Assembly (NCBI GenBank): GCA_030524545.1
Contig: JAUNGM010000001.1
Coordinates: 62,001 to 126,000 of the forward strand
DNA length: 64,000 nt
Reading direction: 5' to 3'
Source of the DNA: Eubacteriales bacterium
Lineage (GTDB): Bacteria; Bacillota; Clostridia; Lachnospirales; Lachnospiraceae
Part shown: positions 41,313 to 49,931 of the stretch, piece by piece
Layout: every line of letters starts with the position of its first letter
How positions within the stretch are numbered: position 1 is the first letter of the stretch
The notes under the pieces: model-generated
Database searches by the model: none
The model's input: only the letters and a program-made list of their open reading frames with translations
Told to the model about the DNA's origin: nothing
Translations under genes and position numbers: made by a program

Positions 41313-42191
41313 CTATTCAATATTCTGAATCTGCTCGCGGATTTTCTCGATCTCCGTCTTCAGTTCAATGGCGATATTGGATATGGTAAGATCATTGGAT
41401 TTTGATAAGATCGTATTGGCTTCACGGTTCATCTCCTGAGCCATGAAATCCAGCTTTCTGCCGATTCCCTCACTTTCGGCAAGGATCTTCGCCATGCTCC
41501 TGATATGGCTGCGAAGCCGGACAGTCTCCTCATCATTGCAGATCTTGTCCGAAAAAAGAACCACCTCTGCGGCAATACGGCTCTCATCAATCTGGGAATC
41601 CTCAAGAAGCTCATGAACCTTAGCTTCCAGCTTCTCACGGTATGCCTGTACCACCTCCGGAGACCGTTCTTCCACAAGGCGCACTTTCTCATCCAGACCC
41701 TGCAGTTTCTCGAGCAGGTCAAGCTTCAGGTGCTCACCCTCTCGTGTTCTTGTCTCCACGAATTTCGCACATGCTTCACGAAGGGGGCCCTCCAGACTGC
41801 TCCAGAGCTGTTCTTCATCCATCGTCTGCTCTTCCATGGTCAGAACTTCCGGATAACGGGAAAGGACAGAAACTCTCACATCATTCTCCAGTCCGAACTC
41901 TTCTGCCATCTCATTCAGATATCCCAGATATTCCTTCGCCAGTTCACGATTGTATTTCAGTGCCACACGGCTTTGCGCATAGTCTTCGCAGGTGATAAAA
42001 ACGTCCACCTTGCCCCTCTGCATGTATTCCTTCATAAGACTGCGTATATTTCCCTCAAGAAAGCCGAGTTTCTTGGGCATCTTGATGTTCAGATCCAGAT
42101 ACCTGTGGTTGACAGATTTCAATTCTACGGTAATCTTCCGTTCTGCGGTCACTGCTTCGGCGCGGCCGAATCCTGTCATACTTTTTATCAT
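41313..42191 (-). CDS. yicC: YicC family endoribonuclease-like protein
   Basis: 292 residues: MIKSMTGFGRAEAV at the N-terminus, KSVNHRYLDLNIKMPKKL, and the C-terminal DUF1732 region KLDFMAQEMNREANTILSKSND. YicC proteins have been reported as endoribonucleases affecting small RNA stability in E. coli; the role in Firmicutes is less clear. First gene of the operon yicC-remA-gmk-rpoZ-rimO-pgsA-cinA, with a promoter at 42322-42350 and a leader of about 125 nt. Confidence 0.92.
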   Translation of the reverse strand: MIKSMTGFGRAEAVTAERKITVELKSVNHRYLDLNIKMPKKLGFLEGNIRSLMKEYMQRGKVDVFITCEDYAQSRVALKYNRELAKEYLGYLNEMAEEFGLENDVRVSVLSRYPEVLTMEEQTMDEEQLWSSLEGPLREACAKFVETRTREGEHLKLDLLEKLQGLDEKVRLVEERSPEVVQAYREKLEAKVHELLEDSQIDESRIAAEVVLFSDKICNDEETVRLRSHIRSMAKILAESEGIGRKLDFMAQEMNREANTILSKSNDLTISNIAIELKTEIEKIREQIQNIE

Positions 42192-42321
42192 AGTTTTTCT
42201 CTCTCTGCAAATGTTTGCTCTTGTTTTTACAGTTACAGTTCCATTCCTTTTTTACCGAAACCGTAACTTGTATGTCCCGGGATATTACCTGTGAACAGTA
42301 ACACCCTGTGCATACAGATTT

Positions 42322-42350
42322 ATTATAGTTCATTCTAAAACCCTAGTCAA
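42322..42350 (-). promoter_or_regulatory. Promoter of the yicC operon
   Basis: Minus strand: -35 TTGACT (42350-42345), 17-nt spacer, -10 TATAAT (42327-42322). Its -35 region overlaps that of the divergent rqcH promoter. Confidence 0.85.
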
Positions 42351-42373
42351 ACCCTTTTTTTATATGTTATACT
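42344..42373 (+). promoter_or_regulatory. Promoter of rqcH
   Basis: Plus strand: -35 TAGTCA (42344-42349), 18-nt spacer, -10 TATACT (42368-42373), preceded by TGT to make an extended -10. About 80 nt upstream of the start codon. Confidence 0.65.
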
Positions 42374-42455
42374 GTTATCGAGAAGAACAGGCCTGCGGGC
42401 AGCAGACAAAATGCACAGCCAAAAGCAGGCCGCAGCAAAAAGGAGAATTGAACAA

Positions 42456-44204
42456 ATGGCATTTGACGGAATCACCATTGCAGCAATGGTTCAGGAATTA
42501 AATAAATATCTGGGCGGTGGCCGCTTTAACAAAATCGCTCAGCCGGAGGCGGATGAACTTCTGATCACAGGAAAGGGGGCTCTTGGGCAATGCCGGCTTC
42601 TGATGTCCGCAAGCGCATCCCTGCCCCTCATTTATTTCACGGAAAAAAATAAAGTCAGTCCTCTCACTGCGCCGAATTTCTGTATGCTTCTTCGAAAACA
42701 TATCGGAAGCGCAAGGATTTCCGCGATCAGGCAGCCCGGCCTGGAGCGTGTCGTGGAATTTGAGCTGGAACACCTTAATGAGCTTGGAGACCCCTGCAAA
42801 AAACTACTCATCATGGAACTGATGGGCAAGCACAGCAATATCATTTTCTGCGATGAAAAGCAAATGATTCTGGACAGCATCAAGCACGTCTCTTCCCACA
42901 TGAGTTCCGTGCGTGAGGTTCTCCCGGGAAGAGAATACTTCATCCCGAAGACGCAGGAAAAGCTTGACCCGCTTACTGTCACGGAAGAAGCCTTTCTGGA
43001 AACCGTATGCAAAAAGCCCTGTAACATTTCCAGGGCGATCTATTCCTCTCTGACAGGATTAAGCCCTGTGATCGCGGAAGAAATCTGCTTCCGCGCCTCC
43101 ATTGACGGCAGCGAAGCGGCACAGTCTCTGGACAACGCGGCGTGCGTGCATCTGTATCATACATTCCGCAGAATGATGGATCAGGTGACCGGGGGAGATT
43201 TTAATCCGAATATCATTTACCGCGGCGAAGAACCTGTGGAATATTCCGTCCTTCCCCTTACCCAGTACGGGGACGAATATCATTCCAGGACATTTGACAG
43301 CGTTTCTTCCATGCTGGAAACCTATTACGCATCCAAAAACACTCTCACCCGTATCCGCCAGAAATCCTCCGACCTCCGCAGGATCGTGCAGACCGCCCTG
43401 GAACGCAACCGCAAAAAGCTGATCCTCCAGGAAAAACAGATGAACGACACTGCAAAAAAGGATAAGTATAAAGTCTACGGAGAACTGATCAATACCTACG
43501 GATACGGATTGGAGGAAGGCTGCAAATCCTTCCGGGCACTGAATTATTACACCAACGAGGAGATTACCATTCCCCTGGATCCTACACTTACCCCATCGGA
43601 AAATGCCAAAAAGTATTTTGATCGTTACGGAAAGCTGAAGCGGACAGAGGAAGCCCTCACGGAACAGATTTCAGATACCCGGAGCGAGATTGACCATCTG
43701 GAGTCCATCTCCAATGCCCTGGACATCGCCCTTGCAGAAAGCGATCTGGCGCAGATCAAAGAGGAACTGACGGAATACGGTTATATCAAAAAGCATTTTA
43801 CAGGCAAAAAAGGCCAGAAAATGCAGGCAAAATCCAAGCCCTTCCACTATGTTTCCAGTGACGGTTTTGATATTTATGTAGGGAAAAATAATTATCAGAA
43901 TGATGAACTGACCTTCAAATTTGCCACAGGCAATGACTGGTGGTTCCACGCAAAAAAAATGGCCGGTTCCCATGTAGTCGTCAAAACAAAAGACGGCGAG
44001 CTGCCGGACCGTACCTTCGAGGAAGCCGGAAGGCTGGCTGCCTATTATTCCAAAGGCCGAACCGCTCCCAAGGTGGAAATTGACTATATCCAGAAAAAAC
44101 ATGTAAAGAAACCGGGCGGTGCCAAGCCGGGATTTGTAGTGTATTACACGAACTATTCTCTCATGGCCTCTCCGGATATTGAAGGAATTCAAGAAGTACA
44201 ATAA
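42456..44204 (+). CDS. rqcH: NFACT-family ribosome quality control factor RqcH (FbpA-like)
   Basis: 582 residues from the ATG at 42456 (AAGGAG upstream). RqcH binds stalled 50S subunits and recruits tRNA-Ala to add alanine tails. The NFACT-N domain (MAFDGITIAAMVQELNKYL) comes first, then a long coiled coil (residues about 300-430) and a C-terminal NFACT-R domain (GFDIYVGKNNYQNDELTFK, WWFHAKKMAGSHVVVKT). At residues 97-98, where characterised RqcH has Asp-Arg, this protein reads Glu-Arg (PGLERVV), a conservative change. Older labels call it fibronectin-binding protein A. Confidence 0.93.
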   Translation: MAFDGITIAAMVQELNKYLGGGRFNKIAQPEADELLITGKGALGQCRLLMSASASLPLIYFTEKNKVSPLTAPNFCMLLRKHIGSARISAIRQPGLERVVEFELEHLNELGDPCKKLLIMELMGKHSNIIFCDEKQMILDSIKHVSSHMSSVREVLPGREYFIPKTQEKLDPLTVTEEAFLETVCKKPCNISRAIYSSLTGLSPVIAEEICFRASIDGSEAAQSLDNAACVHLYHTFRRMMDQVTGGDFNPNIIYRGEEPVEYSVLPLTQYGDEYHSRTFDSVSSMLETYYASKNTLTRIRQKSSDLRRIVQTALERNRKKLILQEKQMNDTAKKDKYKVYGELINTYGYGLEEGCKSFRALNYYTNEEITIPLDPTLTPSENAKKYFDRYGKLKRTEEALTEQISDTRSEIDHLESISNALDIALAESDLAQIKEELTEYGYIKKHFTGKKGQKMQAKSKPFHYVSSDGFDIYVGKNNYQNDELTFKFATGNDWWFHAKKMAGSHVVVKTKDGELPDRTFEEAGRLAAYYSKGRTAPKVEIDYIQKKHVKKPGGAKPGFVVYYTNYSLMASPDIEGIQEVQ

Positions 44205-44212
44205 ATAGTTCG

Positions 44213-44290
44213 ATCCCTGCTCCGGTGTATTTTCCTATTCAGACAGTACTGCACATGTCCTGAAAGTACACCGGAGACGGGGATTTTTTG
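44213..44290 (+). terminator. Long-stem terminator of rqcH
   Basis: ATCCC/GGGAT encloses CTCCGGTGTA / TACACCGGAG, TTTC/GAAA and an inner TTCAGACA / TGTCCTGAA helix, followed by six T. The stem is unusually long, about 35 bp with bulges. Confidence 0.82.
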
Positions 44291-44333
44291 CATACCTGAA
44301 AAGAAATCAGGCGGATCTGTTTCCGGTATCGTA

Positions 44334-44912
44334 TTATATCTGCTGCATTTCTTCCTGAATCTGTGCTTCACAGGAACGCATGGCAAGAATAGTCTTTTCA
44401 AATAATTCATTCAATTCCCATCCAAGCATTCCGGCGCCCTTTTCAATCACGTCGCGGGAACATCCTGCTGCAAAACGTTTGTCCTTAAATTTCTTTTTCA
44501 GGCTCTTTGTCTCCATATCCATCACACTTTTGGACGGGCGCATCAGTGCGGCAGCCCCGATCAGTCCGGTAAGCTCATCTGCTGCAAACATGACTTTTTC
44601 CATAAAATGTTCTGGTTCCACATCTGCACAGATTCCGTAGCCATGGCTTACGACAGCGTGAACAAGTTCTTCGGAAGCATGAATCTCCGCAAGCAGCTCC
44701 GGTGCCTTTTTGCAGTGCTCCTCCGGCCATTTTTCAAAGTCTACATCGTGGAGAAGGCCTGCAAGACCCCAGAATTCTTCATCCTCTCCATTTTCTTTTG
44801 CATACCATTTCATCACGCCTTCCACTGTCAGGGCATGCTGGATATGAAATGCTTCCTGGTTATATTTTTTCAGAAGCGCGAGAGCTTCCTCTCTTGTAAC
44901 ATTTGCGTTCAT
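44334..44912 (-). CDS. HD-domain hydrolase
   Basis: 192 residues from the ATG at 44912, supported by AAGGAGG 8 nt upstream; the longer reading to 45053 is rejected. The HD signature is LAGLLHDVDFEKWPEEHCKKAPELL with an earlier His in FHIQHALTVEGVM and Asp in MFAADELTGLI, enough ligands for a metal phosphohydrolase. Relatives are annotated as HD superfamily hydrolases acting on nucleotides, but no substrate is established. It stands alone between the rqcH terminator and the divergent ABC-F gene. Confidence 0.85.
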   Translation of the reverse strand: MNANVTREEALALLKKYNQEAFHIQHALTVEGVMKWYAKENGEDEEFWGLAGLLHDVDFEKWPEEHCKKAPELLAEIHASEELVHAVVSHGYGICADVEPEHFMEKVMFAADELTGLIGAAALMRPSKSVMDMETKSLKKKFKDKRFAAGCSRDVIEKGAGMLGWELNELFEKTILAMRSCEAQIQEEMQQI

Positions 44913-45099
44913 CTGAACATCCTCCTTGCGATTACTTTTTTGTCTCAAAACATTATACTCCTTCCGGCCCTGCAAAACAATACGAAGAATACGCTGCTGT
45001 TTTTCATTGCCAAATCTCTTTACTTCCTGTAAAATGGTGTACAGCCATTTCATTTATGAAAAAACCGGCCTGACGGCCTGTAAATAAAGGAGTTTATTC

Positions 45100-46656
45100 A
45101 TGAGTATCTTAAATGTAGAACATTTGACCCACGGCTTTGGTGACAGGGCCATTTTTAATGATGTATCCTTCCGCCTGCTGAAGGGAGAGCACATTGGCCT
45201 TGTAGGGGCCAACGGCGAAGGAAAATCCACTTTTTTGAATATTGTCACAGGGAAATTAATGCCGGATGAGGGCAAGATCGAATGGGCCAAAAACGTCCGC
45301 GTGGGATATCTTGACCAGCATACGGTCCTCACACAGGGAATGACCATCCGGGACGTACTGAAATCCGCTTTTGCCTATTTATTTGAACTGGAAGAAAAGA
45401 TGAATCAGATCTGCGATTCTCTGGGCACGGCCTCTGAAGAGGAAATGATGGATCTGATGGAGGAACTTGGTACGATCCAGGATACTCTGACCATGCATGA
45501 TTTTTATGTGATCGATGCCAAGGTAGAGGAGGTTGCAAGAGCACTTGGACTTCTGGATATCGGTCTGGACCGGGATGTAACAGATCTGAGCGGCGGACAG
45601 CGTACCAAGGTGCTTCTCGGCAAGCTTCTTCTGGAAAAGCCGGATATCCTTCTTCTCGATGAGCCTACCAACTATCTGGATGAAGAGCATATCGCCTGGC
45701 TGAAGCGTTATCTCATTGACTATGAAAATGCCTTTGTGCTCATCTCCCACGATATCCCGTTTTTAAATGAAGTCATCAATCTGGTCTATCATATGGAGAA
45801 CCAGGAGCTGAACCGCTATGTAGGGGATTATGACCATTTCCAGGAAGTTTATGCTGTAAAAAAAGCCCAGCTTGAAGCCGCGTACCGGCGTCAGCAGCAG
45901 GAAATCAGCGAGCTGAAGGACTTTGTTGCCAGAAACAAGGCAAGGGTTTCCACAAGAAACATGGCTATGTCCCGTCAGAAGAAGCTGGACAAAATGGATG
46001 TCATTGAACTGGCTGCCGAGAGGCCGAAGCCGGAATTTCATTTTAAACAGGGACGCACTCCGGGCAAATATATCTTTGAGACAAAGGATCTGGTCATCGG
46101 CTATAACGAGCCGCTCTCCAGGCCGCTTACCCTCTCTATGGAACGAGGACACAAGATTGCTCTGGTAGGTGCCAACGGAATCGGTAAAACAACGCTTCTT
46201 CGCAGCATCCTCGGGCTGATTCCCTCACTGAAGGGTTCCTGTGAGCTTGGGGATAATCTGCAGATCGGTTATTTCGAGCAGGAAGTCAAGGGAGACAATA
46301 AGACCACCTGTATCGACGAAATCTGGGCTGAATTTCCTTCCTACACCCAGTATGAAGTACGTTCCGCCCTTGCCAAATGCGGTCTTACCACCAAACACAT
46401 TGAAAGCCAGGTACGTGTCTTAAGCGGCGGCGAGCAGGCGAAGGTGCGTCTCTGCAAGCTGGTAAATAAAGAGACAAATGTTCTTCTTCTGGACGAGCCT
46501 ACCAATCATCTGGATGTCGATGCCAAAGAAGCCCTGAAACAGGCATTGAAGGAATACAGAGGAAGCATCCTCCTCATCTGCCACGAGCCGGAGTTTTATC
46601 AGGATATCGTATCCGATGTCTGGGACTGCAGCAAGTGGACCACGAAAGTCCTGTAA
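45100..46656 (+). CDS. ABC-F family ATPase
   Basis: 518-residue soluble protein with two ABC domains and no membrane segments. Domain 1: Walker A GANGEGKST, signature LSGGQRTKVLL, Walker B ILLLDEPTNYLD. The linker region (residues about 240-300) is basic and coiled. Domain 2: GANGIGKTT, LSGGEQAKVRL, VLLLDEPTNHLD. The arrangement is that of translation-factor ABC-F proteins that act at the ribosomal E site; resistance-type and housekeeping members cannot be separated by reading alone. AAAGGAG precedes the start. It ends at a good terminator. Confidence 0.92.
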   Translation: MSILNVEHLTHGFGDRAIFNDVSFRLLKGEHIGLVGANGEGKSTFLNIVTGKLMPDEGKIEWAKNVRVGYLDQHTVLTQGMTIRDVLKSAFAYLFELEEKMNQICDSLGTASEEEMMDLMEELGTIQDTLTMHDFYVIDAKVEEVARALGLLDIGLDRDVTDLSGGQRTKVLLGKLLLEKPDILLLDEPTNYLDEEHIAWLKRYLIDYENAFVLISHDIPFLNEVINLVYHMENQELNRYVGDYDHFQEVYAVKKAQLEAAYRRQQQEISELKDFVARNKARVSTRNMAMSRQKKLDKMDVIELAAERPKPEFHFKQGRTPGKYIFETKDLVIGYNEPLSRPLTLSMERGHKIALVGANGIGKTTLLRSILGLIPSLKGSCELGDNLQIGYFEQEVKGDNKTTCIDEIWAEFPSYTQYEVRSALAKCGLTTKHIESQVRVLSGGEQAKVRLCKLVNKETNVLLLDEPTNHLDVDAKEALKQALKEYRGSILLICHEPEFYQDIVSDVWDCSKWTTKVL

Positions 46657-46663
46657 AAGTCAT

Positions 46664-46702
46664 ACGTCGGATGTGCTGAATCACTCAGCTATCCGACGTT
46701 TT
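46664..46702 (+). terminator. Terminator of the ABC-F gene
   Basis: ACGTCGGAT / ATCCGACGT with an inner GCTGA/TCAGC helix, followed by TTTTG. It also faces the convergent AraC gene 12 nt away. Confidence 0.85.
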
Positions 46703-46713
46703 GTCTGATAAAA

Positions 46714-47679
46714 TCAATCATCATAATGACCTTTTCTGTATTGTGCCGGTGTCTTTCCATAATATTTTTTATAATAGCTGATGTAAGAGCTTACTGACTG
46801 GAATCCGATCTGCAGGGCGATTTCTGTGATTGAGGATTCCCTGTCTTTCAGAAGACGGGTGCTGACCTGCAAACGGTACCGAAGCAGGTACTGATAAGGG
46901 GAGTAGCCGGTATATTTCCGAAAACAGCGCAGGCATTCCGTCTGGCTGACAGAAGCCGCATCTGCAATATCCTGCAGCGATATGGGACGACTGTAATTCG
47001 TATGAATATAAGAGATCAAAGCCTGAATACGCTGATGACTCCGTCCGGGGATCCCTGCGTCCGGCTTCCGCCCTTTTTCCAGGGAATTCCCCTGTATTTT
47101 TGTTCCTGCCTTCTGATATGTTTCTATACTCTCTGTCACTTCAATAAAATCCAGCCAAAGCTCTCCGAGACATACACTCAGCCTGTATTCCCAATGGGCA
47201 GGTCTATTTTCTAAAAAATAAAGCTTATCCAGCTCCTCAATCTTTTTTAACAGTTCCCTATGATCCGCCCGGTCCGTCTCCATTACAAAATATGCAAACA
47301 GAGGATTCCTGACGACACTCTGTACTTCCCGCTCCTCCATTAAGCTCCCCTCAAAAAAGCAAAGCATTTTCGGCGGAATAAGAAAACTGTGATACCGGCA
47401 GTCCTCTTTCTGTGTAATATGATGCATGACATTACTATTAATGAATAAGCAACAGCCTGCACCGAAATCCATTTCCTCTTCCCAGATTTTAAAATGTACC
47501 CTTCCACTTATAATATAAATAAACTGAAACTCCTCGTGCCAGTGAAGCACGCGGAAGCCTTCATTAAACGGCTTACATACAGTTCTGTGTACATCCAGTA
47601 CAAGAAGCGGAAACTTCGTGCTGTCATAGGGATTGTGGGAATATATAGGAGTATTATCCTCCGAACCCGTGTTTCTCAT
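46714..47679 (-). CDS. AraC-family transcriptional regulator
   Basis: 321 residues. The N-terminal cupin sensor domain has VLHWHEEFQFIYIISGRVHF and FINSNVMHHI. Two C-terminal helix-turn-helix motifs follow: ISLQDIADAASVSQTECLRCFRKYTGYSPYQY-type sequence, then SITEIALQIGFQSVSSYISYYKKYYGKTPAQYR. The cupin plus AraC layout usually senses small sugars or related ligands. Regulated genes are unknown; the divergent Cys-rich gene at 47886 is the nearest candidate. A promoter is present at 47743-47771. Confidence 0.92.
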   Translation of the reverse strand: MRNTGSEDNTPIYSHNPYDSTKFPLLVLDVHRTVCKPFNEGFRVLHWHEEFQFIYIISGRVHFKIWEEEMDFGAGCCLFINSNVMHHITQKEDCRYHSFLIPPKMLCFFEGSLMEEREVQSVVRNPLFAYFVMETDRADHRELLKKIEELDKLYFLENRPAHWEYRLSVCLGELWLDFIEVTESIETYQKAGTKIQGNSLEKGRKPDAGIPGRSHQRIQALISYIHTNYSRPISLQDIADAASVSQTECLRCFRKYTGYSPYQYLLRYRLQVSTRLLKDRESSITEIALQIGFQSVSSYISYYKKYYGKTPAQYRKGHYDD

Positions 47680-47742
47680 TTTCCTCGCCTTCTTATTTTG
47701 TGATTTTTTTTATCATTTCGTTAGTTGGTGATTTTTTTATAT

Positions 47743-47771
47743 ATTTTAGAGGAATATAGGATATTTTTCAA
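47743..47771 (-). promoter_or_regulatory. Promoter of the AraC-family gene
   Basis: Minus strand: -35 TTGAAA (47771-47766), 17-nt spacer, -10 TAAAAT (47748-47743). Confidence 0.7.
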
Positions 47772-47885
47772 GGTTGATCTGCGCTATTATTACATATGTC
47801 AAAAGCATCTGCTGTACTGGGCAGCAGTATCTTGAAACGAAACAGCTATAATCATTCATATCACAACCCAAAGGAGAGTATATCT

Positions 47886-48242
47886 ATGCAAAATCAGACA
47901 ACACAGGATCTTCCTATGCAGATAGATGGGAATAAACTGGAAAAAAGAGCAATGGAGGAATTTCACAAAGGAAACCGCGCGGAAGGACTTCGTATTCAGG
48001 AAGAATTTGCTTCCCAATTCCGCAGGGAATATGCCGACAAAGACCACTGTCCCTGTCTGAAAGCCTGCCGCTATCACGGCAGCTGCAGGGAATGCGTGGC
48101 AATCCACCGCGCCCATGGGGAACATGTCCCCAACTGTATGCGTCCGCTTCTTAACCGGAAGATCCGTCTTCTTTCCGAGCTTACCGAACACACCATTGCA
48201 AACGAGATCCAGCCGCCCAGGGAAATCCTCCGTAAAAAATAG
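47886..48242 (+). CDS. Small cysteine-rich protein with CxC-x3-C-x4-C-x2-C-x3-H motif
   Basis: 118 residues from the ATG at 47886 (AAAGGAG upstream). The N-terminal half is charged and helical. The centre carries CPCLKACRYHGSCRECVAIH, with a further HRAHGEHVPNCM, giving six Cys and several His that could bind zinc or an Fe-S cluster. Similar motifs occur in short Clostridia proteins of unknown role (DUF6485-like pattern), sometimes mislabelled as LPS biosynthesis proteins. Divergent from the AraC regulator. Confidence 0.75.
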   Translation: MQNQTTQDLPMQIDGNKLEKRAMEEFHKGNRAEGLRIQEEFASQFRREYADKDHCPCLKACRYHGSCRECVAIHRAHGEHVPNCMRPLLNRKIRLLSELTEHTIANEIQPPREILRKK

Positions 48243-48251
48243 GAAAAGGAC

Positions 48252-48282
48252 GCTCTGCCGGACATCCAAACACCGGCAGAGC
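48252..48282. terminator. Hairpin between the Cys-rich gene and serpin gene
   Basis: Perfect 10-bp stem GCTCTGCCGG / CCGGCAGAGC in the convergent gap; on the minus strand it is followed by GTCCTTTTCC. Weak U-tract, so function as a terminator is probable but not certain. Confidence 0.55.
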
Positions 48283-48299
48283 CATCCTCCATACTCCGT

Positions 48300-49628
48300 T
48301 TATTCTCCTATATCCATAGCCGTTCCCAGAAAGATTGGAAGATTTACTTCCGTATCGATCAGCATGTATACAAAGGGACGGTCTAAATAAACCGTCTTGG
48401 GAGGCTCTGACTCCTCCGCGGCAGACTCCAGCAGCATCTCCACTGCTGTCGCAGCCCCTGCCTTTGTCCCTCTCTCATTCACTTCCATAAATGTCTTATG
48501 GAGTACACGGCCGATATGCACCTCTCCCGGAGTGCAGGAACACATCTTTGTGAAATCCGCATTATCCTCTGAAAAAGCATCCGGCATTCCCATCTTCTGA
48601 AGCACATCTGAAAGATTCACTCTGTATTCTTCCTGGAACTTTGGAATTGCAGCATTTACGGTGCCGCTCTGTACATTGGAAAGGATGCTGTACATTCTCT
48701 CACCTGTCAGATTCCCGACATATTCTGCTACAGTTGTTCCCTCCTGCGGAAGTAGTGCGGCAAAAGCGTATTTCCCGTTTTTATAATATTTCAGAAAGCC
48801 TTCCGCTCCCTCATCCTGCAGATACGAATATTCTTCCGAATACATGAATTCTGCGTTCTTTATGCTGCCGTCCTCTTTTGTAAATTCTCCTTCGCTCACT
48901 TCCTCAGACGAGTAAATCTTCGCCCACTCCGCATCAAACGCCAAAGCATTGATCAGATACATGATGGCATTGTCGGGAATCTCATTCAGGATTTCCGGAA
49001 TCATCCCGTCTGTTTTTTCATTGACCCATCCATTGATTTCCTCAAGAGAGGATTCATCCATCGGGGTCTGGTAAACAGCCGGTTCATACCATTTCTTACA
49101 TGTCTCCAGGAAATCCTCTCTGATTTCAATCGAGTCATCCTCTTTCACCCAGATTGAATTTGCAGCAGACAGCTTGTTTTCTTTATCCTCTGCCAAAAGC
49201 CCCTGATAGGTATGCAGATATTCGTTAATTTCTTCTACGGAAAGACCAAATACTTCCTCCATCTGGGTTCTTGTATTTCCGTCAGCCCCGTTAGCCGTCA
49301 TTGCCAGAGCGCTTAAAACAGAATACGGGGAGAGCAATGTATTTTCTCCGTCTTTCATGGTCTCCTGCAAAAGATTTACGGAAAAATCTGTCAGTCTTTC
49401 CGTATTCTCATAATCAAGCTCCGCATTCCAATCATACTCTGCTGCTAAATCATTCTCTACGGTTAAATTATTCTCCGCTTCTAAATCATTCACTGCCGCC
49501 ATCACCTCTACAGCCGCAATCTCCGTGCCATAAGCCACTGCCTGCGGCAGACCGAAGCCAAGCAGCACAATGACCGCCAGCGCCATAGAAGTGTTCTGAA
49601 TAATGGAAACAAGCTCCTTTTTACTCAT
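48300..49628 (-). CDS. Secreted serpin-family protease inhibitor
   Basis: 442 residues from the ATG at 49628 (AAAGGAGGG upstream). A hydrophobic signal segment (MALAVIVLLGFGLPQAVA) is followed by an acidic repetitive spacer (NDLEAENNLTVENDLAAE) and a full serpin fold: LLSPYSVLSALAMTANGADG, YLINALAFDAEWAKIY, IPKFQEEYRVNLSDVLQKMG and DRPFVYMLID. The reactive-loop hinge ERGTKAGAATAVEM has small residues typical of inhibitory serpins. By alignment with antitrypsin P1 would be about the Glu of LLES, though the loop looks about six residues longer. No lipobox is seen, so it is probably exported or membrane-anchored. Confidence 0.9.
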   Translation of the reverse strand: MSKKELVSIIQNTSMALAVIVLLGFGLPQAVAYGTEIAAVEVMAAVNDLEAENNLTVENDLAAEYDWNAELDYENTERLTDFSVNLLQETMKDGENTLLSPYSVLSALAMTANGADGNTRTQMEEVFGLSVEEINEYLHTYQGLLAEDKENKLSAANSIWVKEDDSIEIREDFLETCKKWYEPAVYQTPMDESSLEEINGWVNEKTDGMIPEILNEIPDNAIMYLINALAFDAEWAKIYSSEEVSEGEFTKEDGSIKNAEFMYSEEYSYLQDEGAEGFLKYYKNGKYAFAALLPQEGTTVAEYVGNLTGERMYSILSNVQSGTVNAAIPKFQEEYRVNLSDVLQKMGMPDAFSEDNADFTKMCSCTPGEVHIGRVLHKTFMEVNERGTKAGAATAVEMLLESAAEESEPPKTVYLDRPFVYMLIDTEVNLPIFLGTAMDIGE

Positions 49629-49781
49629 ATCGAACGCACCCTCCTTTACCTGTTTCGTAATTGTTTTTGTGAAAAATCGACTACTTTTCCGCTCTGTTAT
49701 TTTCAAATTTTAACATAAGGGTGCAAAACAATTGTAGTTCTGTCTTTCTATACATGATTTACTCTGTCAGAGGGGATGCTT

Positions 49782-49865
49782 ATGAGTGATTACGAGATTT
49801 TCATGATTATCTTGACAACTGCAAGCTTGATCGTGTCCATCCTTACATACACACATAAGAAATAG
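49782..49865 (+). CDS. Putative holin-like toxin peptide (type I toxin-antitoxin type)
   Basis: 27-residue peptide MSDYEIFMIILTTASLIVSI... ending THKK. It has a short acidic N-terminus, one membrane-spanning stretch and a basic tail, the pattern of the small Firmicute peptides annotated as putative holin-like toxins. AGAGGGG lies about 6 nt before the ATG, and a hairpin directly overlaps the stop. No antisense RNA promoter could be identified on the other strand with confidence. Confidence 0.65.
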   Translation: MSDYEIFMIILTTASLIVSILTYTHKK

Positions 49866-49897
49866 CCGCCCTGCTCTCTGGTAAAGAATAGGCGGCT
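49864..49897 (+). terminator. Terminator of the holin-like peptide gene
   Basis: Stem AGCCGCC / GGCGGCT starting within the stop codon, followed by CTTTCG. Confidence 0.65.
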
Positions 49898-49931
49898 CTT
49901 TCGTATCATTTTAGTATCATTGATACAAAAG

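Noticed and set aside
49782-49865. Phage holin as evidence for a prophage
   Set aside because: The peptide is isolated, with no structural, lysis or integrase genes in the vicinity.
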